Positions 26,151-35,407 of a stretch of 64,000 nt of DNA are shown here, one piece after another. Both the position numbers and the translations under genes were made by a program. The DNA is from KBS-96 sp963722585 (lineage in GTDB: Bacteria; Acidobacteriota; Terriglobia; Bryobacterales; Bryobacteraceae): contig CAVRNU010000035.1 of the NCBI GenBank assembly GCA_963722585.1, positions 92,059 to 156,058 of the forward strand, in the 5' to 3' direction. Each line of letters starts with the position of its first letter. The stretch's first letter is position 1. The notes under the pieces were generated by a model. That model did no database searches. It was not told where the DNA came from and worked only from the letters and a program-made list of their open reading frames with translations.

Positions 26151-27359
26151 ATGCCTTCAGCCATTCGAGCAACGGACCACAAAGCCGCTGTCACAGCCGG
26201 TTTCCTGGGATGGACGCTCGATGCATTCGATTTCTTTCTTGTGGTGTTTTGCCTGACGGCGATGGGCCATGATTTTGGCCGGTCGGATGCCGACATGGCC
26301 TTATCGATCAGCATCACGCTCGCCTTCCGGCCGGTCGGAGCGTTTCTGTTTGGATTGATCGCGGACCGGTACGGCAGACGTTTGCCTCTCATGATCGATC
26401 TGGTGTTTTATTCAGTCATCGAGGTTCTCACCGGGTTAGCGCCGAATTACGCGGTGTTTCTGATTCTGCGCGGGCTGTTCGGAATCGGCATGGGCGGCGA
26501 ATGGGGCGTGGGCGCGAGCCTCGCCATGGAGAAAGTACCGGTCCGGCTGCGCGGCGTATTATCAGGGCTGTTGCAGCAGGGCTATGCGCTTGGTTATCTG
26601 CTGGCGGCGCTTGCGTATTTCGCGTTGTTTCCACGCTGGGGATGGCGGCCGTTATTTTTTCTCGGCGGCCTGCCGGCTCTCCTGGCTGTTTATGTGAGGA
26701 CGAAGGTAACGGAGTCGGAAACGTGGCATCGTTCGAAGCAAGAAACCTGGCGCGGACTTGGCAGAACGATTCTGGGCCATTGGAAGTTGTTTCTGTATCT
26801 AACGGCGTTGATGACAGCAATGAATCTGGCATCGCACGGGACGCAGGACATGTACCCGACGTTTTTGCAGCGGCAATGGGGCTATGGTCCGGGCATGAGA
26901 TCCGTCATCACGGCAATTTCGATGGTCGGGGCCCTCGTTGGAGGGGTGACTGCAGGTCTGGTGTCGGACAGGCTGGGCCGCCGCCGGACGCTTGCCTCGT
27001 TGCTAGCGCTGGCGATTGTGATGATTCCACTGTGGGCCTATGCGGAAACCCCCGTACTGCTGGCCGCCGGAGCGTTCCTGATGCAGTTCATGGCTCAAGG
27101 AGCATGGGGGGTGATTCCCGCTCACTTGAGCGAGCTCTCGCCCAACTCAATTCGCGGATTTCTTCCGGGTTTTGGCTACCAGTGCGGGGCTTTGCTCGCA
27201 GGATCGGTGGTTTATCTTGAAGCCGTTCTGGCGCAGCATGTCAGCTTTGCGTCGGCCATGGCGTTGACTGCCGTCACCGTGTTCGTCCTCGCGATCGCAG
27301 TGATCCTACTCGGCCCGGAGAGACGAGGAGCGCACTTTGGCGCGGAGGACGCGGCGTAA
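26151..27359 (+). CDS. MFS transporter, SHS (lactate/sialate:H+ symporter)-like
   Basis: Product is 402 residues with 12 predicted membrane helices. The N-terminus GFLGWTLDAFDFFLVVF resembles the SHS family of proton symporters for small monocarboxylates and related acids. The MFS loop motif DRYGRRLPL between helices 2 and 3 is present, as is its counterpart SDRLGRRRT in the second half. AAGGA lies 5 bases before the ATG. The substrate is likely an organic acid but not fixed by sequence. It is transcribed alone and converges with infA. Confidence 0.85.
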   Translation: MPSAIRATDHKAAVTAGFLGWTLDAFDFFLVVFCLTAMGHDFGRSDADMALSISITLAFRPVGAFLFGLIADRYGRRLPLMIDLVFYSVIEVLTGLAPNYAVFLILRGLFGIGMGGEWGVGASLAMEKVPVRLRGVLSGLLQQGYALGYLLAALAYFALFPRWGWRPLFFLGGLPALLAVYVRTKVTESETWHRSKQETWRGLGRTILGHWKLFLYLTALMTAMNLASHGTQDMYPTFLQRQWGYGPGMRSVITAISMVGALVGGVTAGLVSDRLGRRRTLASLLALAIVMIPLWAYAETPVLLAAGAFLMQFMAQGAWGVIPAHLSELSPNSIRGFLPGFGYQCGALLAGSVVYLEAVLAQHVSFASAMALTAVTVFVLAIAVILLGPERRGAHFGAEDAA

Positions 27360-27373
27360 ACGGTGCGAATGGC

Positions 27374-27592
27374 TTATTTGTGACGGTAGGTGATGCGGCC
27401 CTTCGTCAAATCGTAAGGCGACATCTCCAAAGTGACGCGGTCGCCGGCTAGAACCCGGATTCGGTTGCGTCTCAATTTACCTGCAAGATGAGCAAGAACG
27501 GTGCGGTCTTGATCGAGCTGAACACTAAATAGGCCGCTGGGAAATTTTTCAACTACGGTGCCTGTGACTTCTATGCTGTCTTCTTTACTCAT
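27374..27592 (-). CDS. infA: Translation initiation factor IF-1
   Basis: Product is 72 residues, the exact family length. It has the S1-like OB fold with EVTGTVVEKFPSGLFSVQLD, VLAHLAGKLRRNRIRVLAGD and the C-terminal DLTKGRITYRHK. IF-1 binds the ribosomal A site during initiation. Usually infA lies in a ribosomal-protein operon; here it is isolated between an MFS carrier and an SDR gene, so it may be a second copy. GAGAGG precedes the ATG. Confidence 0.97.
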   Translation of the reverse strand: MSKEDSIEVTGTVVEKFPSGLFSVQLDQDRTVLAHLAGKLRRNRIRVLAGDRVTLEMSPYDLTKGRITYRHK

Positions 27593-27830
27593 TCGCCTCT
27601 CTTAATGAACTCGCGCAAACCGGGCCATTCCCGCGCCGGAAAAGAGCCTGAGCCGGTTGGAGCCTTGCGGATTGTGCCCTTTGCGATCTTAGGAAAATTG
27701 CGGAACACCCTGAATGTGGCATCATTGCCACTGGGCCACAGTATAGCGCAGAATGGCGATTTCAGAAGGCCCTGGAAACCGGCGGACCAGCGCCTCCATC
27801 TTTCTGTAGGCTGGTCAAAACAGAGGAGTT

Positions 27831-28676
27831 GTGGTCACCTCAGCGCGAGGATTTCAAAACAAGTCCGTACTTGTGACAGGCGGGGGCCGAGGTATCGGAA
27901 AGCGGCTGGCCATCGGGTTCGCTCGCCTGGGAGCGCGGCTTGCGCTGGTTGCCCGCAGCAAGGCCGAGCTGGATCTGGCGCATTTCGAAATCGAACAAAA
28001 CGGTGGCAACGCTCTTCGCATCCGGGGCGATGTCGCCGATCCCGAGCAAATGGCGGTTGCCGTCGATCGCGTGCGCGTGGCCTATGGCGGGGTGCCGGAA
28101 GTATTGATCTGCGCGGCAGGTGTTGCGGGGCCGCTGCAGAGTTTCTTGCAATCCTCAGTGAAGCAGTGGACTGAAGCGTTGACCATTAATCTGCTCGGTG
28201 CGGTCAATTCCGTCCGCGCGGTTCTTCCCGGAATGGTGGAACGGCGGCGGGGCAAAATTATTGTGCTCGTGTGCGATGCCGGAGACGCGCCAAAGCTGCA
28301 TCTCTCGTCATATTCGACAGCAAAGACAGCGGTCGCGCGTTTTGTCGAGTCCATTGCGCCCGAGGTTCTGGACCACAATGTGCAAATCAACTGTTTCGAT
28401 CCCGGTTTGGCATATACCAGCCTGACCGATGAGATAATCCGAGCGGCCGGACGCGTGGAACCCAATCTCGTGGCACAGGCCATCGAGACGCGCCGGACGG
28501 GTGGAACGCCGCCACAGGACCAGATGAAAATGGCGGAGTTTCTCGCTTCGGAAAACTCAAATCACATTACGGGACGGCTAATTCACATCGACGACGACTG
28601 GAAGAAAGCTAAAGAATATGACGATGCGGCCGGACGCGTTCACGCTGCGGCGCGTCAGCAAGTAGGCGAGCGATGA
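27831..28676 (+). CDS. Short-chain dehydrogenase/reductase
   Basis: Product is 281 residues with a GTG start. SDR features are VLVTGGGRGIGKRLAIGFAR (TGxxxGxG cofactor site), CAAGVAG in place of NAG, and a catalytic Tyr in SSYSTAKTAVARFVE (YxxxK). The oxidised or reduced substrate is unknown. AGAGGAG lies unusually close to the GTG (2-base gap after AGGAG), but no other in-frame start precedes the cofactor motif. The 238-base spacer before it shows no other gene. Confidence 0.88.
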   Translation: MVTSARGFQNKSVLVTGGGRGIGKRLAIGFARLGARLALVARSKAELDLAHFEIEQNGGNALRIRGDVADPEQMAVAVDRVRVAYGGVPEVLICAAGVAGPLQSFLQSSVKQWTEALTINLLGAVNSVRAVLPGMVERRRGKIIVLVCDAGDAPKLHLSSYSTAKTAVARFVESIAPEVLDHNVQINCFDPGLAYTSLTDEIIRAAGRVEPNLVAQAIETRRTGGTPPQDQMKMAEFLASENSNHITGRLIHIDDDWKKAKEYDDAAGRVHAAARQQVGER

Positions 28677-28711
28677 GTCTGCGGCTGAACTGAAGGATTA
28701 GAGGTCTCGCC

Positions 28712-29734
28712 TTAAAGCACGAGCATACAGTCCCCGTAGGAAAAAAAACGGTACCGCGCCTCGACAGCATGGCGGTAAGCCCGCAAGACTAAATCTTTTC
28801 CGGCGAACGCGCTCACCAGAATCAAGAGGCTCGATTGGGGCAGATGAAAGTTAGTGAGCAATGCTCCGGCTGCTTGGAACGTAAAGCCCGGCGAAATGAA
28901 AAGATTAGTTTCGCCTTGCATCGCGCGCACTCCACCGCGCAGCATTGCTGTCTCGAGAGCGCGCACAGTTGTGGTTCCTACGCATATACGGCGGCGAGCG
29001 GTCTGTATTGCAGCCGCGCTGCTCGCATCAATCTCGAAGTATTCTTCATGAAGGCGAACTTGCTCGACGCAAGTCGTTCGTAGCGGAGCGAAGGTTCCCA
29101 GGCCTACGTGCAGGGTGACACAGGCAATCCCGGCGCCCGCCGCCTGGCACAACTCGAGCATTTCGTCCGTGAAGTGGAGACCGGCTGTCGGCGCGGCAAC
29201 TGAACCCCGTTTCTCGGCAAATATGGTCTGGTATCGTTCACGGTCAAACTCCTCCGGTGTGCGGCGTATGTAGGGTGGAAGCGGAACGGACCCAATGCGC
29301 TCGAACACAGTGGGAAGCGGCTCGGGCGAGTGAAACTCGAGTGTTCTTTCGCCATTCTCGCCATCGTCGATAACTACGGCCTTTAGGCTCGCGTCAAAGA
29401 AAATCGTATCGCCGCGGCGGGCCCGTTTCGCCGGACGCGCCAGCGCTCTCCATACTGTTTCATCCGGCTGTCTGGAGCGGACTAGCAGGATTTCTACTTC
29501 CGGCCCTTCGACATCGTTGCGCCGTCCGCGCAGACGCGCCGGGAATACGCGGGTATTATTCAAGACAATGCAGTCGCCTGGTCCGACGTGTTTGTGAAAG
29601 TCGGAGAAAAGGCCGTCCTCAAACGTTTGCTTTTCTCTCGAAACCACCAGCATGCGCGAACTTCCCCGTTCGGCGGGCGGCGTTTGCGCAATCAGTTCCG
29701 GCGGCAGCTCGAAATCAAATTCGGAAACCAGCAA
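28712..29734 (-). CDS. queA: S-adenosylmethionine:tRNA ribosyltransferase-isomerase
   Basis: Product is 340 residues, full length. QueA transfers the ribose of S-adenosylmethionine to preQ1 at tRNA position 34 to make epoxyqueuosine. Family motifs are MLVSEFDFELPPELIAQTP at the start, IVLNNTRVFPARLRG, and FAEKRGSVAAPTAGLHFT, with NFHLPQSSLLILVSAF near the end. The start appears to be TTG at 29734, since it produces the conserved first residue. It is divergent from tsaD. Confidence 0.96.
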   Translation of the reverse strand: MLVSEFDFELPPELIAQTPPAERGSSRMLVVSREKQTFEDGLFSDFHKHVGPGDCIVLNNTRVFPARLRGRRNDVEGPEVEILLVRSRQPDETVWRALARPAKRARRGDTIFFDASLKAVVIDDGENGERTLEFHSPEPLPTVFERIGSVPLPPYIRRTPEEFDRERYQTIFAEKRGSVAAPTAGLHFTDEMLELCQAAGAGIACVTLHVGLGTFAPLRTTCVEQVRLHEEYFEIDASSAAAIQTARRRICVGTTTVRALETAMLRGGVRAMQGETNLFISPGFTFQAAGALLTNFHLPQSSLLILVSAFAGKDLVLRAYRHAVEARYRFFSYGDCMLVL

Positions 29735-29799
29735 TGTGTCTGCTATGCACGCTCCAACTCTTCATTCTCATGGAAGGCTGTTGACGAAAATGAAAATAG

Positions 29800-30882
29800 A
29801 TGATGAAGATACTGGGCATTGAGAGCTCGTGCGATGAAACCGCGGCTGCGGTGGTGGAAGACGGGCGGGAAGTCCTCTCCTCGGTTGTTGCGTCGCAGCT
29901 CGATACTCACAGCAAATATGGCGGCGTGGTTCCCGAGCTTGCATCGCGCGAACATCTCCGCGCAATCGTTCCAGTGGTCCGCCAAGCACTCGAGGATGCT
30001 AACAGTCGTCTGAATGATTTGGGCGCGATCGCCGTCACAGCCGGTCCGGGACTAGTGGGTTCTCTCCTCGTTGGGATGACTTACGCAAAAGCACTCTGTT
30101 TTGCCGCTGAGCTGCCGCTGATTGCGGTGAACCACGTGGAGGGCCACATTCACGCTGTGCTGCTCGAGGAACGCCAAAAAGGGAAAACGATTCCACTCCC
30201 GGCGCTAGCGCTCGTTGTGAGCGGTGGACATACTCATCTATTCGAGCTGCCTCAGGAAGGAACATACCGGCTGCTTGGAAAGACACGGGACGATGCCGCC
30301 GGCGAAGCCTACGACAAAGTGGCCAAATTGCTCGGCTTTGGCTACCCGGGCGGACCCGTGCTCGACAATCTCGCGCCGTATGGAAACGGCGCTGCCGTCC
30401 GGTTCACCCTGGCTCGCATGAAGGGTAACGAACTCGACTTCAGTTTTAGTGGGCTTAAGACGGCCGTTCTGCGCTGGGTGGAACGGCATGCCCTCGATGA
30501 CGAGATCGCAGCCCGGCGCCGACTTTTGCGGGAGATTGGCCGACCCACGCTCGATCAGTGGCTCAGCATCACACCGCAACGCACCCTCGATCTGATCGCC
30601 AGTTTTCAGGCCGCCGTGATCGAGGAGCTTCTATGTCGCGCCGTTGCTTCGGCAGCCGCGCTCGGCGCGGGCTCGATTATTGTCTCCGGTGGTGTTGCGT
30701 CGAACCAGGGACTACGCGACGCGACCCAGCGCTTCCCCGAGTTCGATTTCTTCTTCCCCACTCCCGCTCTTTCGACCGACAACGCCGCCATGATCGCCGC
30801 CGCTGCCTTCCCAAAATGGCAGCGCCAGGAACTCGCCGGATTTGACCTTCGTGCTCAAGCCAGCCTCGCGCTCGCTACCTGA
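29800..30882 (+). CDS. tsaD: tRNA N6-adenosine threonylcarbamoyltransferase
   Basis: Product is 360 residues. TsaD transfers the threonylcarbamoyl group to adenosine 37 of ANN-decoding tRNAs. It has ILGIESSCDETAAAVVEDG, then the metal-binding histidines in NHVEGHIHA, SGGHTHLFEL, and IVSGGVASNQGLRD. The first two codons are both ATG and either could start. Sitting divergently beside queA, it makes a small tRNA-modification cluster. The first Met-Met pair has only a weak upstream purine run. Confidence 0.97.
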   Translation: MMKILGIESSCDETAAAVVEDGREVLSSVVASQLDTHSKYGGVVPELASREHLRAIVPVVRQALEDANSRLNDLGAIAVTAGPGLVGSLLVGMTYAKALCFAAELPLIAVNHVEGHIHAVLLEERQKGKTIPLPALALVVSGGHTHLFELPQEGTYRLLGKTRDDAAGEAYDKVAKLLGFGYPGGPVLDNLAPYGNGAAVRFTLARMKGNELDFSFSGLKTAVLRWVERHALDDEIAARRRLLREIGRPTLDQWLSITPQRTLDLIASFQAAVIEELLCRAVASAAALGAGSIIVSGGVASNQGLRDATQRFPEFDFFFPTPALSTDNAAMIAAAAFPKWQRQELAGFDLRAQASLALAT

Positions 30883-30918
30883 TCTCCGTGTCTCACTTCT
30901 GTTATTTTGAAACCCCAC

Positions 30919-31339
30919 ATGCAATGGCTCTTCTGGTCTCTTCTTTCCGCGCTGTTCGCCGCCGCCACTGCCGTTCTGGCAAAAATTGGTGTCGCGGGCA
31001 TCGATTCAAATCTCGCGACGGCAATCCGCACTACAGTCATTCTGATATTCACCTGGCTCATCGCTTTGTACACCGCCGGCGGAGTCTCGATTGAAAAGCT
31101 TTCGGCGCGGACCTGGATTTTCCTAACGCTCTCCGGCTTGGCCACCGGCCTCAGTTGGATCTGTTATTTCCGGGCGCTCCAGCTGGGGCAGGCATCGAGA
31201 GTCGCGCCCGTCGATAAGCTCAGTGTTGTTTTTGTCATCGTTTTTGCGGCCATGTTCCTGGGCGAGCGGCTCACGATGGCGAAGTTTGCCGGGAGGCATT
31301 CTCATCGCCGCGGGCGCTATCGTTCTTGCTCTGGCGTGA
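30919..31339 (+). pseudogene. Single-domain EamA-type transporter with a one-base frameshift near its end
   Basis: The frame begins MQWLFWSLLSALFAAATAVL and has four to five hydrophobic helices of the EamA (DMT) family. It stays intact to FLGERLTMAKFAG. After 31290 the annotated frame becomes hydrophilic and runs on to 31518. Removing one G from GGG at 31291-31293 restores GGILIAAGAIVLALA and a TGA at 31337-31339, the expected C-terminal helix, ending 6 bases before the convergent thioesterase. The break is probably a one-base insertion or sequencing error. A TTG at 30907 could add four residues. Confidence 0.75.
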
Positions 31340-31345
31340 GCGCTT

Positions 31346-31750
31346 TCAACCCGCAGCGAGCACTGCTTGGTAGGGCTCCGGGAGGCGGGCGGGACGCATG
31401 TCCCGGTTCAGCCAGCAATGCTTTGTCGAACCGGTGGCAAGCAGGCGATTCCCGGATACGGCTCGTATCTCATACCCAAATTCGACGATTCTTGGGTTTG
31501 CTCGCAGGATGTCGGTAGAGACGGTGATCTCGTCGTCATATCGCGCTGGATAAAGATAACGGCAATGCGCCTCTACAACAGTTAGCAGAAGGCCCTCGGT
31601 ACGCTCGAGGTCTTTGTAGTTAAAACCGCGCGATCGGACCAGTTCCACGCGGCCTATTTCCATCCAGACGAGATAGTTTGAATGATAGACAACGCCCATC
31701 TGGTCAGTTTCCGCGTAGCGGACGCGAAGCTTCACTTGGTGCGAGGCCAT
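31346..31750 (-). CDS. Acyl-CoA thioesterase of the YbgC/4-hydroxybenzoyl-CoA thioesterase family
   Basis: Product is 134 residues, a single hot-dog domain. The active-site motif AETDQMGVVYHSNYLVW carries the conserved Asp and the following Gly-x-Val and Tyr. It would hydrolyse short or aromatic acyl-CoA thioesters in the cytoplasm; in many bacteria YbgC is linked to the Tol-Pal system, which is not present here. It converges with the EamA gene. Confidence 0.9.
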   Translation of the reverse strand: MASHQVKLRVRYAETDQMGVVYHSNYLVWMEIGRVELVRSRGFNYKDLERTEGLLLTVVEAHCRYLYPARYDDEITVSTDILRANPRIVEFGYEIRAVSGNRLLATGSTKHCWLNRDMRPARLPEPYQAVLAAG

Positions 31751-31782
31751 ACCTATGCCAGCATAATCGCTCTACTTGAGTC

Positions 31783-31811
31783 GCGCACAACGCCACCAAG
31801 CGGCTGTGCGC
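31783..31811. repeat. 29-base palindromic repeat, copy 2
   Basis: GCGCACA (31783-31789) and TGTGCGC (31805-31811) form a perfect stem; the 29 bases differ from the copy at 5451-5479 at one loop position only (G here, T there). It lies in the spacer between the divergent thioesterase and MoaD-MoaE genes, 38 bases before the GTG of the latter. The near identity over an intergenic palindrome 26 kb away argues for a dispersed family or a conserved RNA structure. Confidence 0.6.
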
Positions 31812-31849
31812 TCTTCATATATCTCAACGACCGCTGCTAGGATTGAAGC

Positions 31850-32608
31850 GTGGTTGTGCGGGTGCTCTTCTTCGGGATGCTGCGAGACATTACCGGTCTC
31901 GACGAAGACCTGGCGGAAATTCCGTCAGGGACGACCGTGTCGGCGCTCTTTGGGAAATATGCAGGGCGATTCGAAACTCTCGAGAGGGCGCGTCCGTCCA
32001 TCGTGTTTGCACGAAATCAGGAGTTCGTGGCTCCCGAAACGGAGTTAACCGAGCAGGATGAAGTGGCTTTCCTGCCGCCGGTGAGTGGGGGCGCGGAGGC
32101 AGTTGCTAGTTTTGCAGGCGAGGAGAGCCGGTACTTTATCACAGCCGCGCGCGAAGGTCACTTTTTCGCGCTCACGCGCTTTCCGATTGATTCGCAGGCA
32201 TTAGTCAAAACGCTGCAGCGGCCCGAAGACGGCGCGGTGATTGTATTTGAAGGCATAGTACGGAACAACACGAAGGGCCGCCCAACGCAGTTTCTGGAAT
32301 ACGAATGCTATGCGCCAATGGCTATACGCCAGATGGAACAAATCGGGGTGGAGATCGCGGCATCGCACGCGATCGGCCGCATCGGCATCGTTCACCGGCT
32401 TGGGAGGCTCGAGATAGGGGAGGCAAGCGTCTCGATCGTCACCGCAGCGCCTCATCGCCAGGCTGCTTTTCAAGCGGCGCAGGAGGGCATCAACCGGCTC
32501 AAGCGGGAAGTGCCGATCTGGAAGAAAGAGTACTTCGAGGATGGCGCGGTCTGGGTGGAAGGCGAGTGGGATGACAAGCTTCCCGGCCTGCGGAAGGCAT
32601 CCCATTAG
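31850..32608 (+). CDS. MoaD-MoaE fusion (molybdopterin synthase)
   Basis: Product is 252 residues with a GTG start. Residues 1-81 are a MoaD ubiquitin-like domain ending LPPVSGG; residues from about 95 are MoaE, with EGIVRNNTKGRPTQFLEYEC, GIVHRLGRLEIGEASV and the catalytic lysines in REVPIWKKEYFEDG. Together they convert cyclic pyranopterin to molybdopterin. The MoaD terminal Gly-Gly (80-81) must be free to be activated, so the protein is probably cleaved after it, as reported for the mycobacterial MoaX fusion. Here the link is only about 14 residues. No other moa gene is adjacent. Confidence 0.9.
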   Translation: MVVRVLFFGMLRDITGLDEDLAEIPSGTTVSALFGKYAGRFETLERARPSIVFARNQEFVAPETELTEQDEVAFLPPVSGGAEAVASFAGEESRYFITAAREGHFFALTRFPIDSQALVKTLQRPEDGAVIVFEGIVRNNTKGRPTQFLEYECYAPMAIRQMEQIGVEIAASHAIGRIGIVHRLGRLEIGEASVSIVTAAPHRQAAFQAAQEGINRLKREVPIWKKEYFEDGAVWVEGEWDDKLPGLRKASH

Positions 32609-33530
32609 GCGGCTCGCCGCGGGGATCGCTGTCGGTTCTTGCGCCGTTCTTCTGGCGTTAGGACCGCGAATCGCGTGGCCGCAAGAGAACCAGACACCCC
32701 GATTTTCGATCAACGCGAATCTGGTCAGGCTGCTGGTTACCGTTCGCGATCACGAAACTAACGCAGTAGTTACCGACCTCGCCAAGAATGACTTTTCGGT
32801 CGCCGACAACAATGTTCCGCAAACCATCGCGGTGTTCGAGCGGAACACTTCGGTTCCCCTTTCGATTGCGCTTTTGATCGATACCAGCGCTTCCACACGG
32901 AAGGACCTCAGCTACGAGGTCAACTCGATTCTGAAATTCCTGCGGGCGCTAAATCAAGCCGGCAACAGCGACGACGCACTCGCACTGTACAGCTTCAACT
33001 GGCAGGTTCGAATGGAAGTAGGCTTTACGCGAAGCGAGCGCCGCACCGAGCATGCGCTCAAGCTTCTGCACTGCGAAGGAGGTACCTCCCTTTACGATGC
33101 CGTGTATCTGGTTTCGGAAGACATTGCCGGACGCGAAGGGCGCCATGTACTGATCGTTGTTACCGATGGAGGCGACACAACCAGCTATAAAAACTTTCCG
33201 GACGCCGTGAAGGCCGCGCTTCGCTCCGATGCCATTCTCTATCCGATCGTCGTTATACCAATAGAGAACGATGCGGGGCGCAACCTGGGAGGTGAGCACG
33301 CGCTGGTGACGATGGCCCGGGCGACCGGAGGAAGGCCCTTCTACCCGGCAGGAGCCGGCGCGCTCGACCTCGCATTTACTGACATTCTTCGCGAACTGCG
33401 TACGCAGTATTTGATCGGCTATTATCCGAAAAACACAGTGTCCGGTCTGGATCAATATCACAAAGTTTCAGTAACAACTTCGCACGCCAATCTGCGAGTA
33501 ATAACTCGAACCGGATATTACGAGCCGTAG
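32571..33530 (+). CDS. VWFA-related exported protein of the acidobacterial family
   Basis: Product is about 319 residues starting MTSFPACGRHPIRRL, with a signal peptide after that. The mature part has RLLVTVRDHETNAVVTDLAKND, the MIDAS-type metal site in LLIDTSASTRKD, then VVTDGGDTTSYKN, and ends QYLIGYYPKN. This is the VWFA-related family that expands in acidobacteria and is a taxonomic hint. The likely role is adhesion or protein binding outside the cytoplasm. An upstream in-frame start at 32541 would overlap moaD-moaE by more and is not preferred. Confidence 0.85.
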   Translation: MTSFPACGRHPIRRLAAGIAVGSCAVLLALGPRIAWPQENQTPRFSINANLVRLLVTVRDHETNAVVTDLAKNDFSVADNNVPQTIAVFERNTSVPLSIALLIDTSASTRKDLSYEVNSILKFLRALNQAGNSDDALALYSFNWQVRMEVGFTRSERRTEHALKLLHCEGGTSLYDAVYLVSEDIAGREGRHVLIVVTDGGDTTSYKNFPDAVKAALRSDAILYPIVVIPIENDAGRNLGGEHALVTMARATGGRPFYPAGAGALDLAFTDILRELRTQYLIGYYPKNTVSGLDQYHKVSVTTSHANLRVITRTGYYEP

Positions 33531-33532
33531 GG

Positions 33533-35143
33533 CTATGGCAAAGTGAATGCGTATAGCTTGTTGTTGTTTGTTCCTATGCGATAACCCGATCCCCAATAGA
33601 CGAATCCGCCGGCGATCGCCGGGCCGTCAATCACCGATCCTCCACTTGCAAAGCTCCACAAAATCTTTCCGGTTGCGGCATCCAGCGCATACATATATCC
33701 TTTCGCGCCTTGCGAGCCGGCGTAGACAACTCCATTAGCCACGCTTACGGCTCCGAAGTCTTCCGAGCCGGAAGTGGGATCAGCGGTCTGCCACAGAATC
33801 TTTCCCGTGTCCGCGTCCAGTGCGCTCCAGGAACCCCAGTTGATTTGAGTTCCGGATGGGATGAGAGTGTAATTGACGCGACCGCTATCGGCAACCTCCG
33901 CATAGATACGGTTGCCATCCGTTGCAGTGCCCCATTCGATGCCGCCAAGCGTTCCGGTTCCCGCCGGACCTACGAACGTGTTCCATCGGACGCTTCCGTC
34001 ATCGGGATTAAAGGCCCAATAGACGCCGCTCTTTTGCCCGAAACCCACCTGATGATCCAGCAGATTTGGCCCGGAGCCTCCCAGATCGTAGTCCTGTCCC
34101 TTGGGAGATGGACAGTTCTTGTTTGGCGGCACGGCATGGCAACCGGTTGTCCAGGCGTCGTACGGCTCGACCTTGTAGAACCATTCCACATCGCCTGCGT
34201 CCGCACGGTGCGTCCACTTCACTTTGCCCGTTTGAAGATCCAGCGCCAGAGCAGTGTCAATGTAGTCGTCGGAGGCCTCGCACGCGACGCTTATATTGTT
34301 CGCCTCAGCTTCCTTCTGGCAAGCCTCGACGCTCGCCGGAACGGTGTAATTGTTACCGGTTCCGATATATAAGACGCCGCGCTTCGGATCGATGGCAGGC
34401 GGCTGCCAGATTGCGCCGCCGCTATATTGATTCGTGGCGCCGCCGTTATCCGGCATGTCGTATGTCTTCCACAAAATGTTGCCCGTGTTGGCGTCCAGAG
34501 CGACCACGCTGCCGCGGAATGTGCAACAGGGATATGAAGCGCTGCTCGCCAGATTCGACTCTTCGTTTGAGGAAACGCCTATATAGACCGTATCGCCAAA
34601 GACGACCGGCGACCCCGAGATGATGGCAGCCGCATGCGCTTCCACCTTGGTGATCCAGACGAGTGCGCCCGTTTGCCGGTCCACCGCCATCATGTTGGCG
34701 CCACCGTGTAGAGTCATTGGGCTTTCGTTGTCCCCCAAAATTAGCTCGTTCCCGTGCACGGCCGGGCTTACGCGCGAAATGGCAGTCGAGAACCCATCGT
34801 AGTCCGAAATCTTATGGGACCAGATGAGCTGGCCTGTATCCTTATCGACCGCATAAAGATTACCGGACCAATCGGGAAAGTAAACTGCATTACCGGCCAC
34901 GATGGGAGTAGCGGAAACAGACCCGCCAGTAGTGAAAGTCCAGGCCAGCTTGAGCGTGCTGACGTTCGAGGAATTGATCAGGTGTTCGGCGGGCTGATTC
35001 CGAGTGTTGCTGAGATCATGTCCGGCTACTCGCCACTCGCCCGCGCCTTGAAAATCCTGATCGGCCCGGCCAATCAAACCTACGCCTGCGAACGCGAGCA
35101 CGATGACGCTCGACGTCGTTAGTATCCATCCGTTCTTCCTCAC
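33533..35143 (-). CDS. Exported PQQ-type beta-propeller quinoprotein (alcohol dehydrogenase-like)
   Basis: Product is 536 residues with an N-terminal signal/anchor (LTTSSVIVLAFAGVGLIGRA). Eight-bladed PQQ-propeller repeats recur, such as GNLYAVDKDTGQLIW, VVALDANTGNILW and YMYALDAATGKILWSF. The adjacent cysteines in YPCCTFRG match the vicinal disulfide near PQQ in this family, and polyvinyl-alcohol-dehydrogenase-like proteins are the closest resemblance. The cytochrome c domain that accompanies some relatives is absent here. The substrate is unknown. No pqq biosynthesis genes lie in the window. Confidence 0.85.
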   Translation of the reverse strand: MRKNGWILTTSSVIVLAFAGVGLIGRADQDFQGAGEWRVAGHDLSNTRNQPAEHLINSSNVSTLKLAWTFTTGGSVSATPIVAGNAVYFPDWSGNLYAVDKDTGQLIWSHKISDYDGFSTAISRVSPAVHGNELILGDNESPMTLHGGANMMAVDRQTGALVWITKVEAHAAAIISGSPVVFGDTVYIGVSSNEESNLASSASYPCCTFRGSVVALDANTGNILWKTYDMPDNGGATNQYSGGAIWQPPAIDPKRGVLYIGTGNNYTVPASVEACQKEAEANNISVACEASDDYIDTALALDLQTGKVKWTHRADAGDVEWFYKVEPYDAWTTGCHAVPPNKNCPSPKGQDYDLGGSGPNLLDHQVGFGQKSGVYWAFNPDDGSVRWNTFVGPAGTGTLGGIEWGTATDGNRIYAEVADSGRVNYTLIPSGTQINWGSWSALDADTGKILWQTADPTSGSEDFGAVSVANGVVYAGSQGAKGYMYALDAATGKILWSFASGGSVIDGPAIAGGFVYWGSGYRIGTNNNKLYAFTLP

Positions 35144-35407
35144 AACTGCCTCCTTACCGGGATTCGAAGAAGACTGTGGTTCTTCGCGACAGTGCAGGAG
35201 TGCTTGCGCAGGAGCTTAACTTGATTGAGGGACGAACTTCTCGATATTGCGACCGCATCCGGGAAGCAGAGATGCCCGGGAAAGGCAGGCAAATCGAAAT
35301 ACGCCGTGAAATCACGTTCAGCTTCACATGCAAAGACCCTGAAGCTCCGATTTCCCGGACTGATTATAGAAGGAATTTCGCGTGCGCGCATGCGCACTTT
35401 TCGCAGG

